A DNA stretch of 64,000 bases from Trichopria drosophilae (lineage: Eukaryota > Arthropoda > Insecta > Hymenoptera > Diapriidae). The notes beneath the pieces were generated by a model. It searched no databases, was not told the origin of the DNA, and saw nothing but the letters and a program-made list of their open reading frames with translations. Made by a program: the position numbers and the translations under genes. Below, piece by piece: positions 58,116 to 64,000 of this stretch. Positions within the stretch are counted from its first letter, which is position 1. Every line of letters starts with the position of its first letter. Location: contig CM059585.1 in assembly GCA_030407085.1 (NCBI GenBank), forward strand, positions 13,881,001 to 13,945,000, given 5' to 3'.

Positions 58116-59233
58116 GTGTTATGAACGTGGCGTTTATTTCCGAAATTCATAACAAGGTAGATTATAAAGGCAGATATTAACTAGCATAAAATGGAAACAT
58201 TTACGGAACAATCATATCTAGTCCTAATCTGATGATTATAATGCTTGCGCTCATTCCAAATCGGAAGGTTTATCAGGTAATTTTGATGTTATTTCACAAG
58301 TTTTTTATGAAAAGATCCTGAAAAGCTACGAAAAATTACTATTGGAATTGTACAATGTCAAATTATAAAAATTAAGATATTTTGCAAATAATCATCTGCC
58401 AAATCAAATCCTTCATTTTAAATTTCTGAAATTTAGCGTGAGATTCGTGATAAGCGATCCTAAAAACCCTTCCATACAATTGTTTGTAAAAATTGTCATA
58501 TTTTGAACGTGACCGTCTGCCATATTGGAATCCTTCCTATTGAATTCGACCTTGAACATGACCTAGAATATTATTCCAATGTTAAGTTTATTTTTTTTAA
58601 TGGAAGCCCCTATTTTCTTCGTGGATTTCCGAAAGAGACAACATTTTTATACTATAAGAATATATTTTTCGGCGTGGTCATTCCAAGGTCAAACTTAAAA
58701 CTCCAGGAACTGAGAATTAACTCAGCATTTTCAAAGAAAATGTTAAATACAAAAGTTTGAGGATTTTTCCCTGGCTATTTAAAGGTGCCAATTGCATCTG
58801 TCCTTGGACATGACCTTGAAAGTTATTTCTCTATTTTTTTTTAATAGATTCCGATTATGATATGACCGAGACTTTGGTCAAGAATTTGTTCACTTAGAGA
58901 TTTTGAAGTAGGATCCGATGACACAAAATGTACGCGTCATAATAATCTCCGTATACATGAAAAGAAATAAATGTTAGCCAGTACCATCAGTATATTAGCT
59001 AGTCCCATCAGATCTCATCCAGTACCATTAAATGTTATCCTGATGTAAAAGTAAAAAAATAGTTCATAACCACAAAAATCCCGTGTAACTGTTTCATAAG
59101 TATGTTCAAATGTTTACAATTTTTTATCCACCACATTGAATCTCCCATTTTAAAGTTTAAAATCTGTCAATAGACATATGGTGCTCAGATTTCAATTTAT
59201 TGGTCTATTGAGTGAATTCCGCGACTCAAAGGG
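58116..59233. repeat. Repeat-derived DNA with TGACCTTGA words and a TTAA-type right end
   Basis: A decayed AAAATGGCGG-family arm at 58400-58530 (TAAGCGATCCTAAAAACCC; TCTGCCATATTGGAATCC). Then GACCTTGAACATGACCTAG (58547), CCAAGGTCAAAC (58683) and CCTTGGACATGACCTTGA (58802). At 59223-59233, GACTCAAAGGG abuts TTAC, matching the right terminus of the TTAA elements. The 85-codon frame at 58503-58760 is not supported. Confidence 0.45.
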
Positions 59234-59425
59234 TTACATTAGTAATTAAATTAGTTACTAAGAACTATTCCTTCGATTTACTTGTAGTTTTCTAATAATT
59301 GTTATTAACATACTTTTACTAATTCAATTGGTAGAATTTGATTGAAATTTGACTTTTTTCTGTCAACAGACGAGATTTCCAATATAATACAATTTAAATT
59401 TGTGTATGTGCAATATGCATGTGTC

Positions 59426-59460
59426 TTTCTTTCTTTCTTTATCTTTCTCTCGCTTTCTTG
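59426..59460. repeat. (CTTT)n microsatellite
   Basis: CTTT/TTTC tetranucleotide run with interruptions. Confidence 0.8.
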
Positions 59461-59639
59461 TTTAGAAAATGTACGTTGCACATTAAACGAGATAACTTTT
59501 CTAATTCACTATATGAAAAATTCTTACATTCTTTTGAAATATTCATAAAAACTATAAAAGCTCGGAGAATTCATGTCAGTATTCGAATTTTTCTAAAACT
59601 ACATCGATTACCTCTAAATTCTAATGTTTTATAGCAATT

Positions 59640-60180
59640 TTCAAAACAGAATTTTAGAAATATTCGTATAAAAAATCTCTCCGTGCACTGAATCTAAAAA
59701 AATTTAGATATGTCCAAAAATCAGTTTTTTCACAATCTAACCTCGAACATAAAAAAATGTAAACAAGTTGAACAAATTCTGGACCCTGGATTCGGATCAG
59801 CAACCAAAAATCCAATAGTCTTGATCCATAGAACATTTGAATTTTTTTCTTGCACAAAATATGTCAAGTTTTTCGGAAAAAAACAATTTATCGCAGTATA
59901 AACCTCAGATTTAAAAAACTTCAGATGTAGAGGACCAATTCTGTCCCCAAATTCAGATTCAGCGGCCCAAAATCTTTAAGAAAAACTTAGCCTTGTTCCA
60001 TTTTACAGCTTACAATTTTTTTGTTGCAGTAAATGTGTAAATTTTCTGAAAAAAAAACTATTTTTCGCCCTTTAAACCTCAAATATAAAAAAAACTCAGA
60101 CGTACAGGGCCAATTCTGTGCCCTAATTCGTATTCAGCGGCCCAAAATCTACAATACAAACCTAGTTCCGTGTAATTAGT
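59640..60180. repeat. Three diverged tandem copies, ~165-170 bp
   Basis: CAAATTCTGGACCCTGGATT...CAGCAACCAAAAATCC (from about 59772) is followed by CCAATTCTGTCCCCAAATTC...CAGCGGCCCAAAATC (59936). A third copy, CCAATTCTGTGCCCTAATTC...CAGCGGCCCAAAATC, begins at about 60110. Spacing is 163-174 bp. TTTTTCGGAAAAAAAC and TAAACCTCAGAT-like words also recur. Non-coding. Confidence 0.75.
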
Positions 60181-60539
60181 AACAAAATCTCTTCTTTTCT
60201 GACATTTTCTACAGTTTTACATTATGTTGTAACCGACTTGTAAACATTTAAGTTTGATATAAAAACGATAATAAAAGACGAGCAAAAATTGCGAATATTC
60301 CACGAGAACTTTGTTTCTCGTTGTATTTCTTATTAAGCTGCAAGCATGAAGATATCGATTAAATGCCCAAAGTGATCTAACTGAAATAACGACTTTTTTC
60401 GAATAACAACGTTCTCAGTAAATTCATTAAAAATGAAAAATAGTATCTTTTCATTTCTTTTAGTATTCGGACTTTTTCGAAATGTGTAAAAATAAGTCTA
60501 TTTGTTCCCTTAATATTTAAGTTCAGAATTTCATTCCGA
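60181..60539. other. Unassigned AT-rich DNA
   Basis: Nothing recognised. Confidence 0.4.
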
Positions 60540-60860
60540 GACGTCAAGTAGCGTGCGCCAGAGATGACAAGTGGAAGCGATAATACCATTTTCTACAAAG
60601 TGTCACCATTACGGTTGATTCTACATTAAGCGCCCTCGCACGTGGTTGGCTTCGGCAAAGGGACGATACTAGCGACGAACAGAGTCAGGCAGCCTTGATT
60701 AATGATTTCAGGGCCAAGTAAGGCGGATGGCGCTTTCCGCCCCTTCATCAGCCCGGGGAATCCCCCGCGTCCCGCGCGGACCAAAGTCGTTAGCTTCCTA
60801 ACGTAAGCTCGCTGCAAGCTCTAACGATCTACGACGTTACTCCGACGAAACTCGATCTTA
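60540..60860. promoter_or_regulatory. GC-rich island, candidate regulatory block
   Basis: CpG-rich block (AGCCCGGGGAATCCCCCGCG near 60750) with an E-box-like CACGTG at about 60638. The 63-codon minus frame over it is unrecognised. Its contrast with the flanks suggests a conserved non-coding element. Confidence 0.35.
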
Positions 60861-61235
60861 GCACCTTAAGAGGCAACTGTTAAAAAAAATCTTATATGAT
60901 GATAGTTAACAATATATGGTACAACTGAACACGTCACAATTGTGCATCTTGCTTGCTTCAACAAACGGAAAAAAATTATTGTTCCGCCTTGATCAAGATT
61001 CATACTTGAGACAATAAATTTCCAGTTTTATTCATAGAATCTTCAAATGTCCTCCAGTGAAAACGGAGAAACTCTTCGGTAAGGCAAATTTACGTAAAGA
61101 CAGCAATTTTCACCGAAGAGTTGCTAATTTTTCACTCCAGCAGAATTACAGGACTCTACAATACCCAAAAAATGATAAATTGAGTACTTGAACTCAAGAA
61201 AATGACAAAATTACGTGTTATTTCGCAAGTAATGA
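60861..61235. other. Unassigned DNA
   Basis: AACTCTTCGGTAAGGCAAAT and ACCGAAGAGTTGCTAATTTT (61070-61135) form a short inverted pair. Nothing else was recognised. Confidence 0.4.
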
Positions 61236-61712
61236 ATGGAGCTACGATTAAATATCCCTCTAGCGCCATCTCTGCTTCAGCATTGGTATCGAAATTGTCG
61301 TTTCGAAGCATCTGCAGAAATATACGAACTTTCGGTCTTTTTACATATTCTAATTGAATTAATTAGATTAATTGATAGAGCACTAAGATTAGCACACATT
61401 AAATTTAGAGAAAAAAATTTAAAATTAGTCAAGAAAATATTAACTGAAAACGGTTATCCCACTTATGTAATTAATGAATGTTTCAGGAAAAGAGTTTATA
61501 AAATATACAACACCCTTGACACGAATTCAAACGATAAAAAATATATTAAAACAATTAGCATTCCATATTTCATAGAAATCTCAGAGAATATAAGAAGCAA
61601 TTTCAGAAATAATGATATTAGAGTAGTTTTCAAACCAACGAACCTAAATATTGGCGGTACCAAACCGTTCAAAGACAAAGTAGATACATTACATCAAAAA
61701 GACGTCATATAA
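61236..61712 (+). pseudogene. Penelope-like retroelement fragment (RT to GIY-YIG linker region)
   Basis: A 158-codon open frame. From about residue 40 it reads ELIRLIDRALRLAHIKFREK, LVKKILTENGYPTYVINECF, IKTISIPYFIEISENIRSNF, then FKPTNLNIGGTKPFKDKVDT, ending before HQKDVI. This succession of motifs is found between the reverse transcriptase and the GIY-YIG endonuclease of Penelope-like elements: DRALxLxH, NGYPxxxI, a PYIxxISExIR-like helix, and KDK...DV just before the VYKIxC start of GIY-YIG. Both catalytic domains are absent and a stop follows immediately, so this is a truncated relic. The first ~35 residues probably come from other sequence. Confidence 0.65.
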
Positions 61713-62622
61713 TAAAAGAAACTCATCAAGAAAATTTTCCCTTACGAAAAGGTCAGAGAAGAAAAAAGATTTATTTATATTTTTAATTGAATTAACGATT
61801 TCAATTGTTCTACAGAAGTTCCGAAAGTTTCACAAAGGACTGATATATAATAAGGGTTAAAGAATATATTAAAAAATATTTGTATTTACAAAATGCCAAT
61901 CGTTTGTTTATATTTATGTTGTCATTTTAGGCAATCGAATTCTGTATCTTCTGACAATCTTTTTAACACATCAATACAATAAAATTTTAGTATTTTTTAC
62001 TTTATATTTATTCCCCTCGGATGTATTCTAATATAAAAAAATGATAATATAATTAAAAAAATAAAGACAAGGATTAAAAATAGAGCAACATTTTTTTGTC
62101 CCACTATAAAATAAACTATTGAATCAAATACAGAAGTTGTCACTGCTAAATACATTTGCACGAGTAAAATCTAGCAGTAGTAATTGGTGTTGTTTATTCA
62201 CACTTTATTCACATTTTATCGTCTATTTCTGTCAGGGAAAATGCGCACTCGTTTGAGTTCTTTCCAGCAACGAACTACATTAAAAGCGCGTACTTTATAA
62301 ACCCAAAAATTTTACTAACATAACAAACAAGCGGGCGAATAGCTGCGCAAATATCATACTACGGAGCTTTATAACCTCATTAGATATAAGTACCTCTCGT
62401 ATTTGTTTTATAAAATAGTGTATAAACAAGAATGCAATTTAATATTACATAAAGTTGTTTTTTCTGATAAAAACATTTGTATGTCAACTCGAAATACAAG
62501 AGAAAAAAAATTATACAAGGGGAATTAACTATAATTTATTTTAAATGCTTGATATAACCAAAAACACTTATGAACTTGTTATCTACAGTGAATATTCCAC
62601 TGTTAAATAACGACTAATAGTC
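61713..62622. other. AT-rich non-coding DNA
   Basis: No gene. A copy of the 7487-7540 word set (ATGTCAACTCGAAATA, then ACAAGGGGAATTAACTATA) lies at 62481-62535. Confidence 0.45.
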
Positions 62623-62626
62623 TTAA

Positions 62627-63004
62627 GGGGGTTCTAAAGTGGTCTGCCGGTAAGGTAGGAAATTTCACCAAAAAACGCAAATTAAAGATGACTGAATAAC
62701 ATTTTCAAAATTCGGACTCTGTAAGGGCAATTCTGAGCACTAAAAACAGTTTCCTAGAAAATACCAAAGATATTAATTGAGAACTGACCGAGAATTTTCG
62801 GAAATAAGTGATTTTTATTTATTTCTGATAATTCTCGGTCAATTCTCAATTAATGTCTTTGGCACTTTCTAGGATACCGTCTATAGTTATTAAAATTGCC
62901 CTTACAGAGTCCGGATTTCGAAAAATCGTTTCAGTCACTTTCTATGTATGGTTTTTAGACGAATTAACATTTCTACCTTATGGGGCGAGTACTTTAGAAC
63001 CCCC
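62627..63004. mobile_element. Near-palindromic foldback MITE with TTAA-like duplication
   Basis: Flanks are TTAA (62623-62626) and TCAA (63005-63008). The terminus GGGGGTTCTAAAGTGG is answered by inverted ACTTTAGAACCCCC. The two ~185-bp arms stay closely complementary to the centre (about 62810): TGTAAGGGCAATT/AATTGCCCTTACA, TTAATTGAGAACTGACCGAG/CTCGGTCAATTCTCAATTAA. No coding sequence. Confidence 0.85.
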
Positions 63005-63008
63005 TCAA

Positions 63009-63220
63009 CTGAATAAATTAATGATAAAATAACGTTCGAGCGCATGAATAACTTATTAATGAAAACTGCCTTGAAATACAAATTTTTGTTTGCCGTATAA
63101 TATTTTGTTTAGACGACAATTGGCTTCGACAGTCCTCGGACGCACAATCTCCACTCGGTCCGTAAAATGGAACTTTACGACCTAGGACCGAAAAGTACTA
63201 TTATAGAAAATTAAGGTACC
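63009..63220. other. Unassigned spacer
   Basis: Nothing recognised. Confidence 0.4.
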
Positions 63221-64000
63221 TACTCAGGTAGAAATTGAGCTAGTAAAACCCAGGTAAAATAACCCAGTACTGGCAGCTAGTACGGATTCCAGAAATCAGT
63301 CAGTGCTGACAATAAACTGGCGAAAAGCTGATCCTGCTCTAGTATGAAGTAGTATTTGCAACAATAAAACAGGACTGTCAACAATACGAACGAAGTACTG
63401 AGCCAGTACACGTAGCCAGTACTGTATTCGATATGAAACGATTCCTTAATGACGGATTAAATTAGTACTGACACAATACTGGCTGACAGTACTGGTATCA
63501 GTAAGAAATAACTCCGATCGCAGATGTACGTCAGTACTAACCCAGTACATGTCGTCATGACTACATTTGGTATTAAATCTGTACGACAGTACTGGCCCAG
63601 TACTTAATACCAGTGCTGATATAGTACTTATTGTCAGTACGCATATTCTACATTGAACCAGTACTTCCGCAACATTAGTCGCAGCACCCAATCAGTACTG
63701 AGTGTCTGAGTCGGAACATTACTGACAAACAGGCTAAATCAGTAATGTTTTAGTAAGTATAGAAGGGCTAACTCAGATTTTGAGGTGAACCAGTACTAAT
63801 TACAGGCGTTATTAAAGACTGGCAATCAGCACATACCAGTACAGGACAGCCGTACTGACTTTTTACTCAGCGACTACGATAGTCAGTACTGGACAATGTT
63901 ACATGCCGTTATTGACTCAATAGTGGTCCAGTATTGCCGATCAGTTCCCAAACTCCAGCAAATAGTACTAGGTCAGTACCGTGCCTTTTTTTCGTTTTTT
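63221..64000. mobile_element. AGTACT-iterated element with GTAGAAAT terminus, cut by window edge
   Basis: The left terminus TACTCAGGTAGAAATTGAGC resembles that of the element at 43556. From 63263 to the end, AGTAC/GTACT occurs more than 20 times within about 740 bp, often in palindromic settings (GACAGTACTGG, CCCAGTACTGGC, GTCAGTGCTGAC) in both orientations. Irregular spacing of roughly 15-65 bp rules out a simple tandem repeat. No coding frame is supported, and the right end lies outside the window. Confidence 0.65.

Overview
The window looks like nuclear DNA of an insect. It is strongly AT-rich, crowded with diverged transposons and tandem arrays, and broken by short GC/CpG-rich islands. 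That texture, together with piggyBac-like TTAA elements, a THAP/P-like element, non-LTR and Penelope-like remnants and a spliced Musashi/Rbp6-type gene, suggests an arthropod, most likely a hymenopteran. The exact lineage cannot be fixed from the sequence alone.

Only one host gene can be supported. It is on the minus strand: the 5' end of an Rbp6/Musashi-2-type RNA-binding protein. The first coding exon (14415-14479) starts with MEQQSQEV and ends VPNDPG. A 41-nt second exon (8778-8818) continues with KMFIGGLSWQTSP, the RNP2 end of RRM1. The splice phase matches exactly. Intron 1 is 5.6 kb; intron 2 runs off the left edge. The exon 1 region sits in a GC-rich, GA/CT-rich, G-run-rich island (13.6-15.4 kb). 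A second CpG island (8.84-9.47 kb) abuts exon 2 and could be an alternative promoter. Everything to the right of about 15.4 kb would be upstream of this gene, either intergenic or 5'-UTR intron.

Layout: 0.3-1.85 kb, a ~175-bp tandem array with a head-to-head palindrome; 8.0-8.5 kb, a TTAA-flanked MITE; 8.8-15.4 kb, the Rbp6 5' end; 17-24 kb, AT-rich DNA with MITEs; 24.2 kb, first copy of a TATATTTAC-rich TIR element; 24.8-26.9 kb, a ~135-bp array with four-monomer higher-order structure; 27.0-27.9 kb, a GC/CT-rich island; 30.7 kb, a LINE tail; 33.1-34.7 kb, a decayed LINE; 35.9-36.7 kb, a 15-bp-word minisatellite with a 641-bp super-repeat; 38-43 kb, MITE fragments; 43.6 kb, a GCCCGG-rich TIR element; 45.3-47.7 kb, a long diverged tandem array; 47.7-48.3 kb, a GC-rich island; 48.7-50.3 kb, nested elements, the inner one carrying a spliced THAP mini-gene; 54.2-55.1 kb, AACCAAACC-rich repeats; 56.3-58.1 kb, a nested foldback element around a 183-codon ORF; 59.6-60.2 kb, a tandem triplication; 61.2-61.7 kb, a Penelope-like fragment; 62.6-63.0 kb, a near-palindromic foldback MITE; 63.2 kb to the end, an AGTACT-iterated element.

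No rRNA, convincing tRNA, CRISPR array or prokaryotic feature was seen. GC-rich islands without coding signal recur at 17.2, 35.1, 43.1, 47.8, 53.5, 55.4 and 60.6 kb; they are candidate cis-regulatory or conserved non-coding blocks.
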